Assembly (NCBI RefSeq): GCF_039543245.1
Contig: NZ_BAABJJ010000014.1
Span: 62,001-126,000 of the forward strand
Source of the DNA: Algibacter_G agarivorans
GTDB taxonomy: Bacteria > Bacteroidota > Bacteroidia > Flavobacteriales > Flavobacteriaceae
Reading direction: 5' to 3'
DNA: 64,000 nt
The notes beneath the pieces are model-generated. The model saw only the letters and a list, made by a program, of their open reading frames with translations. It was not told where the DNA came from and did no database searches. The position numbers were made by a program, and so were the translations under genes. Shown in pieces: positions 26,414 through 35,222 of the stretch. The first letter of the stretch is position 1. Every line of letters starts with the position of its first letter.

Positions 26414-27441
26414 TAAACTATAAAATTAGAATCTACATGTTCTTTTATCAAATCCCTAAGACTTTCAATGGTTTCCCATTCATCATTGTCTCCAGAGTTA
26501 TAACTAAATCCTAATGGTGCCTTTTTAGCATTAAAGATTTTAACGAAATCCTCTAAACTCCATTTGTGAGTTGCAGGAAGTATGGTATAATATTTCCCAA
26601 GATCGTAAGTATAAAAAGAATCTGAAGGTGTAATCATCTCCTCATGTACTTTTTCGCCTGGACGTATACCAACAACTGGTTTTTCACAATTTGGCCCAAT
26701 GGCTTCAGCTACATCCATAATTTTGTATGATGGGATTTTAGGAACAAATAACTCTCCTCCCCAAGCATGTTCCAAAGCATGCATAACCATATCTACACCA
26801 CCTTGTAACGAGATGTTGAAACGCGTCATATTAGGATCAGTGATAGGCAACGTGTTTTCTTCTTTCTTTTTATTGATAAAAAACGGAATTACCGAGCCGT
26901 TAGAGCCCATAACGTTTCCGTATCTAACAACCGAAAACCTTATTGGGTTTTCTCCTTTAATGTTATTTGCCGCAATAAATAACTTGTCTGATGTTAATTT
27001 TGTTGCTCCATAAAGATTTATTGGCGCACAAGCCTTATCTGTTGAAAGCGCAACAACACGCTCTACTTTAGTTTTAAAACAAGCGTCAACAACATTTTCT
27101 GCTCCACCTATATTAGTTTTTATACATTCATCTGGGTTGTATTCTGCGATATGAACATGTTTCATAGCCGCTGCGTGTATCACATAATCTACACCTTGAA
27201 ACGCTCTTACTAATCTTTCTCTATCTCTAACATCGCCAATAAAATAACGTATTTGAGGATACTTTTGAGAAGGATATTCTTGAGCCATTTGAAATTGCTT
27301 TTGCTCATCTCTAGAATAAATTACCAATCTTTTGACTTCTGGATATTTAGTTAGAATATGGCTAGTAAGTGCTTTACCAAGAGAACCTGTTCCTCCAGTA
27401 ATTAAAATAGATTTTCCTTTTAAGTCAAACGTGCTTTTCAT
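26413..27441 (-). CDS. pseB: UDP-N-acetylglucosamine 4,6-dehydratase (inverting)
   Basis: First step of the pseudaminic acid pathway: UDP-GlcNAc to the 4-keto-6-deoxy-L-altro sugar, with inversion at C5. 342 residues. The Rossmann motif ILITGGTGSLGKALTSH is near the N-terminus, followed by IYSRDEQKQFQMAQEY, VDYVIHAAAMKHVHIAEYNP and the catalytic STDKACAPINLYGATKL region. The SRDE segment and LYGATK pattern are characteristic of PseB/FlaA1-type soluble dehydratases. The gene follows rfbD after 49 bases. Confidence 0.94.
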   Translation of the reverse strand: MKSTFDLKGKSILITGGTGSLGKALTSHILTKYPEVKRLVIYSRDEQKQFQMAQEYPSQKYPQIRYFIGDVRDRERLVRAFQGVDYVIHAAAMKHVHIAEYNPDECIKTNIGGAENVVDACFKTKVERVVALSTDKACAPINLYGATKLTSDKLFIAANNIKGENPIRFSVVRYGNVMGSNGSVIPFFINKKKEENTLPITDPNMTRFNISLQGGVDMVMHALEHAWGGELFVPKIPSYKIMDVAEAIGPNCEKPVVGIRPGEKVHEEMITPSDSFYTYDLGKYYTILPATHKWSLEDFVKIFNAKKAPLGFSYNSGDNDEWETIESLRDLIKEHVDSNFIV

Positions 27442-27490
27442 TTTATTTTTTTAAATTAATCTAAAATTTTATTTTCTGTTAAATACAATA

Positions 27491-28360
27491 CTATTTTACA
27501 AGGTTTTTGTAGTTAAACATACACTTTTTTAAACTTTCCTGCCAATTATATGTTTCCATTTTTAAAGTTGTTTTTATTTTGTCTTTATTTAACACGCTAT
27601 ATGCTGGTCTTATTGCTGGTGTAGGATACTCACTCGTTTTAATGGCGTGAGTTTTTATTTCGATTTTAAATATTTGAAATATAGTTTTTGCAAAATCAAA
27701 CCAGCTGGCAACCCCTTCATTACTATAATGAAACAATCCGTAATTTTGATTATTAGAATCTATAATTTTTAATATTACTTCTGCCAAATCTTTGGCATAT
27801 GTTGGTGTACCTATCTGATCACTTACAACACTAATTTCGTTTCTTGTTTCAGCCAAGCGTAACATAGTTTTCATAAAATTGTTCCCGTGTTCAGAATATA
27901 ACCAAGCTGTTCTTAAAATGAAGTAATTATTAAAAGTACTAATTATTTCTTCTTCTCCTTTTAACTTAGACTTACCATATACGCTTAAGGGGGTTTCTAA
28001 ATCTTTTTCAGTGTAAGGTAATAAAGATTTTCCGTCAAAAACAAAATCAGTTGATATATGTATTAATGTTGTGTTATTTTCAGAACATAATTTAGCTAAG
28101 TTCTTAGCCCCAATAGCATTTATGCTATAAGCCTGTTGAATTTCCTTTTCTGCCTTATCAACAGCTGTGTATGCCGCACAGTTTATACAATAATGAAATT
28201 CTAAATTAGACTTAAAAAAAGAACTTACTTGATCTAAATCACAAATGTCAAGATCTAGATAATCTGTATAAATAAAATTTAACCCACTATATTGATTTTC
28301 AATGTCTTTTATACAACTAGCTAATTGACCGTTACTTCCGGTAACTAAAACATTAATCAT
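27491..28360 (-). CDS. rfbD: dTDP-4-dehydrorhamnose reductase
   Basis: Last enzyme of dTDP-L-rhamnose synthesis (NADPH-dependent reduction of the 4-keto group). About 289 residues. Features are MINVLVTGSNGQLASCIKD, NCAAYTAVDKAE, the catalytic STDFVFDG segment, and the Tyr-x3-Lys motif VYGKSKLKGEEEI. The ATG at 28360 overlaps the rfbC stop as ATGA, so I prefer it to the TTG two codons upstream. Gene order here is rfbB-A-C-D. Confidence 0.93.
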   Translation of the reverse strand: MINVLVTGSNGQLASCIKDIENQYSGLNFIYTDYLDLDICDLDQVSSFFKSNLEFHYCINCAAYTAVDKAEKEIQQAYSINAIGAKNLAKLCSENNTTLIHISTDFVFDGKSLLPYTEKDLETPLSVYGKSKLKGEEEIISTFNNYFILRTAWLYSEHGNNFMKTMLRLAETRNEISVVSDQIGTPTYAKDLAEVILKIIDSNNQNYGLFHYSNEGVASWFDFAKTIFQIFKIEIKTHAIKTSEYPTPAIRPAYSVLNKDKIKTTLKMETYNWQESLKKCMFNYKNLVK

Positions 28361-28902
28361 AAACAAATATTTTCAAAAGTTGGCAGGATTAAATCTTTTT
28401 CAGAAACTATAAGATCTGTCGTAGGTAAAAGCCAATCAACATCTAAATCAGAATCTGTATAAATAATTCCTCCCTCGGAAGCTTTGTTATAAAAATTATC
28501 ACATTTATATGAAAATAAAGCTGTGTCACTCAATACAACAAAGCCATGTGCAAATCCTCTTGGCACAAAAAATTGTTTTTTATTTTCTCCTGATAATTCA
28601 ATAGATACATGTTGGCCATATGTTGGGGACTCCTGCCGAACATCCACGGCAACATCTAAAACCTTTCCTTTTATAACTCTAACCAATTTTGCCTGGGTAT
28701 GTTTACCTCTCTGAAAGTGCAAGCCCCTCAAAACGCCTTTCGAGGAATATGACTCGTTGTCTTGAACAAAACTAATATTACGTCCTATTAACTTACTAAA
28801 AGTATTTTGGTTGTAGCTTTCAAGAAAGTATCCTCTTTTATCCTCAAAAACTTTAGGCTCTAAAATAAAGCACCCTTCTAATTTAGTTTCTCTTATCGTC
28901 AT
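28357..28902 (-). CDS. rfbC: dTDP-4-dehydrorhamnose 3,5-epimerase
   Basis: Cupin-fold epimerase of the dTDP-L-rhamnose pathway. The 181 residues match the family. Features are LEGCFILEPKVFEDKRGYF, QDNESYSSKGVLRGLHFQRG with the catalytic histidine, VDVRQESPTYGQHV, and the FFVPRGFAHGFVVLSD barrel motif. The SYSSKGVLRGLH pattern is diagnostic. It shares one base with the end of rfbA and overlaps rfbD by 4 bases. Confidence 0.95.
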   Translation of the reverse strand: MTIRETKLEGCFILEPKVFEDKRGYFLESYNQNTFSKLIGRNISFVQDNESYSSKGVLRGLHFQRGKHTQAKLVRVIKGKVLDVAVDVRQESPTYGQHVSIELSGENKKQFFVPRGFAHGFVVLSDTALFSYKCDNFYNKASEGGIIYTDSDLDVDWLLPTTDLIVSEKDLILPTFENICL

Positions 28903-29768
28903 TATTTTTTTTTCAATAGTCCTAATAAGTTTTTCCCATATCCACTTTTAAGCAGCGGTTCTGCTAAGGCCTTGAATTGGCGTTCACTTATGTAGCCCAT
29001 TTCAAAAGCAGCAGCTTCAATTGCTCCTATTTTTAAACCTTGTCTTTCTTCAATAACTTCAACAAATTGAGAGGCCTGCATCAATGATTGAAAGGTGCCT
29101 GTATCTAACCATGCGGTTCCTCTATCCAATATGCTTACGCTGAGTTTTCCTTGGTCTAAATAAACTTTATTTAAATCAGTAATCTCGAGTTCTCCTCTAT
29201 GACTTGGTTTTATATTTTTTGCTATTTCTACAACAGAATTGTCATAGAAATATATTCCTGGCACTGCATAATTCGATTTTGGATATTCCGGTTTTTCTTC
29301 AATCGAAATGGCTTTTCCTTCTTTATCAAATTCTACTACTCCATAACGTTCTGGGTCATGTACTCTATACGCATAAATAATACCGCCATCAGGGTTGTTA
29401 TTAGCTTGCAAGAGTTTTGCCAACCCTGTCCCATAAAATATATTATCACCTAAGATTAAAGCGACCTTATCATTCCCAACAAACTCTTCTCCTATAATAA
29501 ACGCTTCTGCCAGTCCATTAGGCTCTTGCTGAACTGCATATTCAAACTTACAACCATATTTTTTTCCATCCCCAAGTAAATCCTTAAACAAAGGTAAATC
29601 TTTAGGTGTAGAAATAATTAATATGTCATTTATTCCAGCATACATTAGTGTAGAAAGCGGATAGTAAATCATTGGTTTATCGTAAATAGGCATCAGTTGC
29701 TTACTTACTGACAATGTTAATGGGTGTAATCTTGTACCAGACCCTCCTGCTAGTATAATTCCTTTCAT
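28902..29768 (-). CDS. rfbA: Glucose-1-phosphate thymidylyltransferase
   Basis: Makes dTDP-glucose from glucose-1-phosphate and dTTP. The 288 residues match the family. Features are the nucleotide-binding signature KGIILAGGSGTRLHPLTL, QLMPIYDKPMIYYPLSTLM, LILGDNIFYGTGL, SIEEKPEYPKSNYAVPGIYF, and GTAWLDTGTFQSLMQAS. It is directly followed by rfbC (1-base overlap) and lies 12 bases after rfbB. Confidence 0.96.
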   Translation of the reverse strand: MKGIILAGGSGTRLHPLTLSVSKQLMPIYDKPMIYYPLSTLMYAGINDILIISTPKDLPLFKDLLGDGKKYGCKFEYAVQQEPNGLAEAFIIGEEFVGNDKVALILGDNIFYGTGLAKLLQANNNPDGGIIYAYRVHDPERYGVVEFDKEGKAISIEEKPEYPKSNYAVPGIYFYDNSVVEIAKNIKPSHRGELEITDLNKVYLDQGKLSVSILDRGTAWLDTGTFQSLMQASQFVEVIEERQGLKIGAIEAAAFEMGYISERQFKALAEPLLKSGYGKNLLGLLKKK

Positions 29769-29780
29769 TAGTTTTATAAT

Positions 29781-30833
29781 CTAATTATATTGCTTTTTAT
29801 AGTAGGATTGGTATTGCCCACTGGTAACGCTATTTAACCAATGGTCGTTACTCAAGTACCATTTAATAGTTTTTTCAAGACCTTGTTCAAATGTTACCGA
29901 GGGCTCCCAGCCTAATTCATGCTTTATCTTTGATGCATCAATAGCATACCTTAAATCATGCCCTGGTCGATCTTTTACATACGTGATTAATTGTTCTGAT
30001 GATCCTTTTGGCCTTTCTAATTCAATATCCATTTTTTGGCATAATAACCTAACCAAGTCTATATTTTTCCACTCGTTAAAACCTCCTATATTGTAAGTTT
30101 CACCATTAATTCCTTGGTGATATACTAAATCTATTGCTACGGCATGATCTTTTACATACAACCAATCTCTAGTATAGTTACCGTCACCATAAACAGGTAA
30201 AGGTTTGTTATTGATAATATTGTTTATAAATAAAGGAATCAACTTTTCTGGAAATTGATTCTGGCCATAATTATTAGAACAGTTAGTTATAACATAAGGC
30301 AGGTTATAGGTTTCACCGTAAGCCCTTACAAAATGATCAGAACTTGCTTTAGATGCTGAGTAAGGGGAATTTGGGGCATAAGCCGTGGTTTCAGTAAATA
30401 AACCTGTTTGCCCTAATGATCCATAAACCTCATCGGTACTTATATGATAAAAACGTTTGTTTTTATAATCATCTTTCCAACAGGTCTTAAAAGCATTTAA
30501 AAGATTCATGGTTCCCATAACATTAGTTTTAACAAACGCCAAAGGATCTTCAATAGATCGATCTACATGAGATTCTGCTGCTAAATGAATGACGCCTTCA
30601 AACTTATGTGTATTAAAAAGTGTATCTAAGACATCTTCATCTGTTATATCCGCTTTAATAAAGGTATAATTAGGCTTGTGTTCAATATCCTTTAAATTCT
30701 CTAGATTTCCAGCATAGGTCAATGCGTCTAAATTAAAGATATGATAATTTGGGTATTTTTTTACAAGGAGTCTTACCACATGTGATCCTATAAAACCTGC
30801 GCCACCTGTTACTAAAATGTTTTTAGTCTTCAT
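29781..30833 (-). CDS. rfbB: dTDP-glucose 4,6-dehydratase
   Basis: NAD+-dependent dehydratase of the dTDP-L-rhamnose pathway. The 350 residues match the family. Features are ILVTGGAGFIGSHVVRLL, the catalytic HLAAESHVDRSIEDP segment, STDEVYGSLGQTG, YSASKASSDHFVRAY with the Tyr-x3-Lys pair, NCSNNYGQNQFPEKLIP and GDGNYTRDWLYVKDH. Its start overlaps the Wzz-like gene by 11 bases. Confidence 0.96.
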   Translation of the reverse strand: MKTKNILVTGGAGFIGSHVVRLLVKKYPNYHIFNLDALTYAGNLENLKDIEHKPNYTFIKADITDEDVLDTLFNTHKFEGVIHLAAESHVDRSIEDPLAFVKTNVMGTMNLLNAFKTCWKDDYKNKRFYHISTDEVYGSLGQTGLFTETTAYAPNSPYSASKASSDHFVRAYGETYNLPYVITNCSNNYGQNQFPEKLIPLFINNIINNKPLPVYGDGNYTRDWLYVKDHAVAIDLVYHQGINGETYNIGGFNEWKNIDLVRLLCQKMDIELERPKGSSEQLITYVKDRPGHDLRYAIDASKIKHELGWEPSVTFEQGLEKTIKWYLSNDHWLNSVTSGQYQSYYKKQYN

Positions 30834-31881
30834 AATTATTTACAAATCGTATTAGTTTTTTCATTAAAAATACCATAGTAAGTATTACAAAAGCCAATAA
30901 TGGAAAAATAAGAACGTATTTAGTCCAAAGACTACTATACTCAGAACCCACATCTTGAAAACTAGATAATGTGTCAAAAAACACATCTTCTTCAACTTTT
31001 TGAGACTCTAATGTAGATAATTGCTGTCTTAACTGTAATTCCTTATCCAATAATTCAAATTCCTTAGTATCTACACGTTCCTGAACCAGGGACATGCCGT
31101 CTTTTAATGTAATGGTTCCAGAGTTTTTAGAACTGGATTCCTCTTGCAATACTTTTATATATACATTTTTAAGTGAATCCACTTGTTGTAAAGAGTTCAT
31201 AATACGATTTTTATCAATCGCTATCAAAGAATCTCTCTTTTCCATTTTCTTAACAGAATAGGTGTTGGTAAAGGTGGAGTTTAAACCTTCCTCTAAAGAT
31301 CTAAAAATATCTTTTTTAAAGGATTTTACACCAATTTCATATATACTTCCTGAATATATACTTCTATTTTCTATAAACGCATCAAAATATATTTCTGTAG
31401 CTCTTGTACTATCTACTTGCTTAATAAACTCTTCGTACTCTAAAATTCTATCATTCTCTGTTTCAGGGCCAGGGGTAATTTCAAATTCAAGTATTTCATT
31501 AGCAAAATCCTCTTCTATCTTAAAAAGATTACCTAATTGTTTAAAATCTTTATCCGCAATTAAAGCATTATAATAATTTATGTTTGTAACTAGCTGAAAT
31601 TTAGAATCAAAATAGGGTTTAACAAGCATACTAGAAGTATAAACAGGCTGCTTTGCTTTTTCTATAGCATAGCCGATAACTCCAGCTAACACCATAGAAA
31701 TAACTATTATTTTGAAATTATTAATTACAGCTCTAATTATAAAAATAATAACCGATAAAATACTCTTGAATATGTTTCCAACAAACCGAAATAATCGATC
31801 AAACATATTTCCTATTAGCTTAAACAATTGACCCAAATCCACTTCTTCAGATTGAGGTTGTTGTTGCAAATCTTTACTCAT
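30823..31881 (-). CDS. Wzz-like chain-length determinant protein
   Basis: 352-residue inner-membrane protein with the layout of polysaccharide co-polymerases. A first hydrophobic region spans about residues 40-52 and 59-72 (NNFKIIVISMVLAGVIGYAI), followed by a periplasmic domain rich in coiled coil (residues 190-310). A second span near 322-342 (YVLIFPLLAFVILTMVFLM) is followed by a short basic tail. Unlike Wzc, no Walker kinase domain is attached. It probably sets glycan chain length together with a Wzy. It is first of the polysaccharide-specific genes, 16 bases after the DUF6909 gene. Confidence 0.7.
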   Translation of the reverse strand: MSKDLQQQPQSEEVDLGQLFKLIGNMFDRLFRFVGNIFKSILSVIIFIIRAVINNFKIIVISMVLAGVIGYAIEKAKQPVYTSSMLVKPYFDSKFQLVTNINYYNALIADKDFKQLGNLFKIEEDFANEILEFEITPGPETENDRILEYEEFIKQVDSTRATEIYFDAFIENRSIYSGSIYEIGVKSFKKDIFRSLEEGLNSTFTNTYSVKKMEKRDSLIAIDKNRIMNSLQQVDSLKNVYIKVLQEESSSKNSGTITLKDGMSLVQERVDTKEFELLDKELQLRQQLSTLESQKVEEDVFFDTLSSFQDVGSEYSSLWTKYVLIFPLLAFVILTMVFLMKKLIRFVNNYED

Positions 31882-31897
31882 AATTATAATGTATTAT

Positions 31898-33589
31898 TTA
31901 ATTTAATATTTGTTCTAATATTGTTCTTGTTATTAAATACGTTGGTCTTACGCCAGATGTACCTAACCCTCCTGATGCTAAAGTGGCCCCCGTTTCTAAT
32001 GGGTTATCACTAGCATAATAGGCGTATCTTACTTTTACATTTTGACTTATACTTCCCCTAACTTTTGATGCCGCTTGAATGGCTTTTTGATAATGCGCCC
32101 CTTCCATTTCCAAGCCTATAACTTGCCAAGTGGAATTGTGAAAAAACTTTAAAATATCTTTATTTTGTAATGAGGTTCCTAAAACGGTAATCATCGAACC
32201 TTCATAAACAGCAACACCTTTCCCTTCTAAATCTTCTCTTTTTAATTCGTTTTCAAAAGGATAATTATCCGCTGTTCCTTCAAAAATATGTGCGGATGGT
32301 ATCATAATATCACCTTTACCGCCTTTTAAAATACCTGCTTTACCCATTATTGACAAAGACTCAACATTCAAATGGATTTTCTTCCCCTTTACGTTGTATG
32401 GCTTTAATAATTCATCAATCGTTTCATAGGCCTGCTCACCAAAAGCATAATCCATAACCAATATTACAGGTTTTTTTTGTTTTAAATGGGTTTCAGCAAC
32501 TTTAATATCTATTTTAGAAACATCCATTTTGGCCGTATCAAAAATTTGAACATCTATATTGGTCCCAGATGTGTCCTCGATGTAAATCATCCCATTTTGC
32601 AACGCTTCTTTTGTTACTTTATTGCGTAACACATCATTTTCTTTTTTGCTTAAAGATTCATAGACTTCAACAATATCCTTTTTAGAGGTATTAGGTTTTA
32701 ATGCATTGGGCGCAAAAAGTGTATTCATAACACTATGCATATTAGCACTAATTATATGAATAGGCCGTTCTAGTAAATCGTTTTTAAAAAGCACGTCTTT
32801 TATAGCATCCGACCATATTTCTCCGTGTATATGATGCCCAATACGTTCTCGTAAAACAGGGCTAAATGTAACGGTTCGTTTATTGTCATGTATAAGTTCT
32901 TCAATCGCTAATTTTCCTAACCAATATACAATATGAAGCAACCGTTCTGGCTGTGAAGCTGAAGCAAACTTATTATAAACGGTCATTAACTCATTAAAGG
33001 TTCTTCCTAAAATATTAGCGATATGGGTAATAGCAATTTCTCTTTCTTCTTGATTGAGTTTCTTTTTTGATAAAACCGCTTTTTCAAGCTTTATCCAATC
33101 TCGAGTTGTTTCCCCTTGGTCGTTTATTATAACGCGATTACCAATTTTATGGGATTCTATAAATAGAAACGTAAGGTGTGTTAGAATATCATAGATTTCT
33201 GAGCGCCCTCTAGTAATCTCAATATTCATTTGTTCGGCATCAATCCTATAGCAATTTCGGCGTCTCTTTTTTGGAATAATAGGTTTGAAATGAGAATTGG
33301 AGTACCCTTCATCATTTGTTAAATTAATAAAGGAACATTCTTCAATACCAATAGGAAGCCTATCTATAACATACAGCAAACCCTCTAGTTCTGCTTTTTC
33401 TTCGCCTACAGAACCATATATCTCTGGTCGTAAAAGTAATAATGACTGACGCAACGTTTCGCCAGAAACTCCCATAGGTTTATAAAACCCTCTATTGAAC
33501 AAATGGCGCATAGTAATATACATCCGCTCAATGGCATTCGAGCTTTCTTGAGCGCGCGTTCTAGCCTGATGTTTTTTATTACTACTCAT
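31898..33589 (-). CDS. DUF6909 family protein
   Basis: 563-residue soluble protein that I recognise as DUF6909, a Bacteroidota family of unknown function. The N-terminal half (residues 1-250) is charged and mostly helical, with RRNCYRIDAEQMNIEITRGR and a segment ending in HIHGEIWSDAI. The C-terminal part has features reminiscent of nucleoside phosphorylases and nucleosidases: VIGLEMEGAHYQKAIQAA near residue 490, YYASDNPL near 525, and the earlier IPSAHIFEGTADNYPF. This resemblance is by eye only. Its own -7 box lies at 33608-33615, and it sits between a GH3 gene and the polysaccharide locus. Confidence 0.75.
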   Translation of the reverse strand: MSSNKKHQARTRAQESSNAIERMYITMRHLFNRGFYKPMGVSGETLRQSLLLLRPEIYGSVGEEKAELEGLLYVIDRLPIGIEECSFINLTNDEGYSNSHFKPIIPKKRRRNCYRIDAEQMNIEITRGRSEIYDILTHLTFLFIESHKIGNRVIINDQGETTRDWIKLEKAVLSKKKLNQEEREIAITHIANILGRTFNELMTVYNKFASASQPERLLHIVYWLGKLAIEELIHDNKRTVTFSPVLRERIGHHIHGEIWSDAIKDVLFKNDLLERPIHIISANMHSVMNTLFAPNALKPNTSKKDIVEVYESLSKKENDVLRNKVTKEALQNGMIYIEDTSGTNIDVQIFDTAKMDVSKIDIKVAETHLKQKKPVILVMDYAFGEQAYETIDELLKPYNVKGKKIHLNVESLSIMGKAGILKGGKGDIMIPSAHIFEGTADNYPFENELKREDLEGKGVAVYEGSMITVLGTSLQNKDILKFFHNSTWQVIGLEMEGAHYQKAIQAASKVRGSISQNVKVRYAYYASDNPLETGATLASGGLGTSGVRPTYLITRTILEQILN

Positions 33590-33607
33590 AGTTTAATTTG
33601 GTGGTGC

Positions 33608-33615
33608 CAAATATA
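33608..33615 (-). promoter_or_regulatory. -7 box upstream of the DUF6909 gene and polysaccharide operon
   Basis: Minus-strand TATATTTG (TAnnTTTG consensus), 18 bases before the ATG at 33589. Because the genes from DUF6909 down to 13682 are closely spaced, this may be the main promoter of the large glycan operon. Confidence 0.5.
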
Positions 33616-33627
33616 ATACTATTTGCA

Positions 33628-35142
33628 TTAATTTACATACGGGAAATTAGCAACTATCTTTCTATCGTTCGATAATCTTGGTAATTTGTTTTGCCCACCC
33701 AGTTTACCAACAGATTTCATATATTCTTGAAATCCGCCTTTTTTAACTTTAGTGATTTTAAGAGGCTGAAGGACATTACCTTGAATTAAATCAAAATAAT
33801 AGGTGTTCTGTTTTTGAAGGGATTCATCAATTTTTTTCGCTAAAGCGGAAAGATTATCTGGTTCGTTTTCAAATTCAATAAACCATTCATGGTACGGCAA
33901 TCCTTCCTTTGGGTTAATTTGTGGTGCTACCGTAAACTCTGAAACACGAATGCTAGTGTTTAATGTGGCGTCTTGCATGGCCTGTTCTACTTCTTTGCCA
34001 ATAACATGTTCGCCAAAAGCCGAAATAAAATGTTTTATCCGACCTGAAACGATAACACGATAGGGCTTTGTGGATGTAAACTCAACGGTATCACCAAGAT
34101 TATACGCCCAAAGCCCAGCATTTGTTGAAATTATCATGACGTAATTTACACCTAATTCAACATCTTTTATGGTAATTCGTTTTGGGTTTTTGTTGAAAAA
34201 TTCATCGGCTTTTATAAATTCATAAAAAATACCAGAATTAAGTTGAAGCAACATCCCTTTTTCATGCTGCTTATCTTGAAAAGCAAAAAAACCTTCACTT
34301 GCGGGATATAATTCTATACTATCGACTTTCCTACCAATTAAATTTTCAAATTTAGCTCTGTAGGGTTCATAATTAACGCCTCCAAAAATGAATAAATTGA
34401 AATTCTTAAAAATATCCCCTACTTTTTTACCTGTCTTTTGCTGAAGTTTTTCAAAATACATTTGCACCCAAGATGGGATTCCAGAAATTATGGTCATATT
34501 TTCTGGAAGGGTTTCTTCAACAATGGCATCCACTTTGGTTTCCCAGTCTTCAATACAATTAGTCTCCCAAGATGGCAACCTGTTTTTTTGCAGATATTTA
34601 GGCACATAATGTGCCACAATACCCGACAGACGTCCCAATTGCACCCCATTTTGCTCTTTAAGAATTGGACTTCCTTGTAAAAAAATCATTTTACCATCAA
34701 CAAATTTTGCGTTTCCAGTTTCATGAATATACATTAAAATGGCATTTCTAGCCGCCTCAACATGACTCGGCATACTTTCCTTTGTAATAGGAATATATTT
34801 GGAACCTGACGTCGTTCCAGATGTTTTTGCAAAATAAATGGGTTTACCGGGCCAAAGAATATCTTTTTCTCCAGCTACTACTTTTTCTACATAAGGTTTA
34901 AGAGCTTCATAATCTCTAACTGGAACACGCTTTACGAAATCTTCATGATTGTTTATGCTAATAAAATCATGGTCTTTTCCAAACGCAGTACTAGTGGCTT
35001 CTGAAATTAAGTCTTGAAACACTTTCTTCTGGGTTTCTATAGGTTTATTTGCCCATTTTTGAACACGCTTATAAACACGTTTTGCAAAAGGTTTTGCTAA
35101 GGCAGATTTTAGTGATATCATGATTTTATCGATATTAAACAA
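33628..35142 (-). CDS. GH3 family acyl-amido synthetase-like protein
   Basis: 504-residue member of the GH3 (auxin-responsive promoter) adenylating superfamily. In plants, GH3 proteins conjugate carboxylic-acid hormones to amino acids; bacterial substrates are unknown. Features are the ATP loop YFAKTSGTTSGSKYIPITKE near residues 105-124, ELYPASEGFFAFQ near 280, and the C-terminal TVEFTSTKPYRVIVSGRIKH followed by SAFGEHVIGKEVE. The gene is 38 bases upstream of the DUF6909 gene on the same strand, and the two may form a unit. Confidence 0.85.
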   Translation of the reverse strand: MFNIDKIMISLKSALAKPFAKRVYKRVQKWANKPIETQKKVFQDLISEATSTAFGKDHDFISINNHEDFVKRVPVRDYEALKPYVEKVVAGEKDILWPGKPIYFAKTSGTTSGSKYIPITKESMPSHVEAARNAILMYIHETGNAKFVDGKMIFLQGSPILKEQNGVQLGRLSGIVAHYVPKYLQKNRLPSWETNCIEDWETKVDAIVEETLPENMTIISGIPSWVQMYFEKLQQKTGKKVGDIFKNFNLFIFGGVNYEPYRAKFENLIGRKVDSIELYPASEGFFAFQDKQHEKGMLLQLNSGIFYEFIKADEFFNKNPKRITIKDVELGVNYVMIISTNAGLWAYNLGDTVEFTSTKPYRVIVSGRIKHFISAFGEHVIGKEVEQAMQDATLNTSIRVSEFTVAPQINPKEGLPYHEWFIEFENEPDNLSALAKKIDESLQKQNTYYFDLIQGNVLQPLKITKVKKGGFQEYMKSVGKLGGQNKLPRLSNDRKIVANFPYVN

Positions 35143-35154
35143 TAGTGTGGTCGG

Positions 35155-35218
35155 GCGCAGTTTGAAACCTTTTTTATTACTTTTTATTTATAACCTCTCG
35201 ACTGCGCTTGAGGAGACA
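35155..35218. repeat. Intergenic inverted repeat upstream of GH3
   Basis: GCGCAGT (35155-35161) pairs with ACTGCGC (35201-35207). The second arm lies inside CCTC..GAGG (35194-35213). The CTCTCGACTGCGCTTGAGG core looks like an interspersed repeat common in flavobacterial genomes (recall), rather than a terminator, as no U-tract follows. Confidence 0.35.
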
Positions 35219-35222
35219 ACAT

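Noticed and set aside
26699..27013. 104-codon open frame on the + strand
   Set aside because: Antisense to pseB, which is intact.
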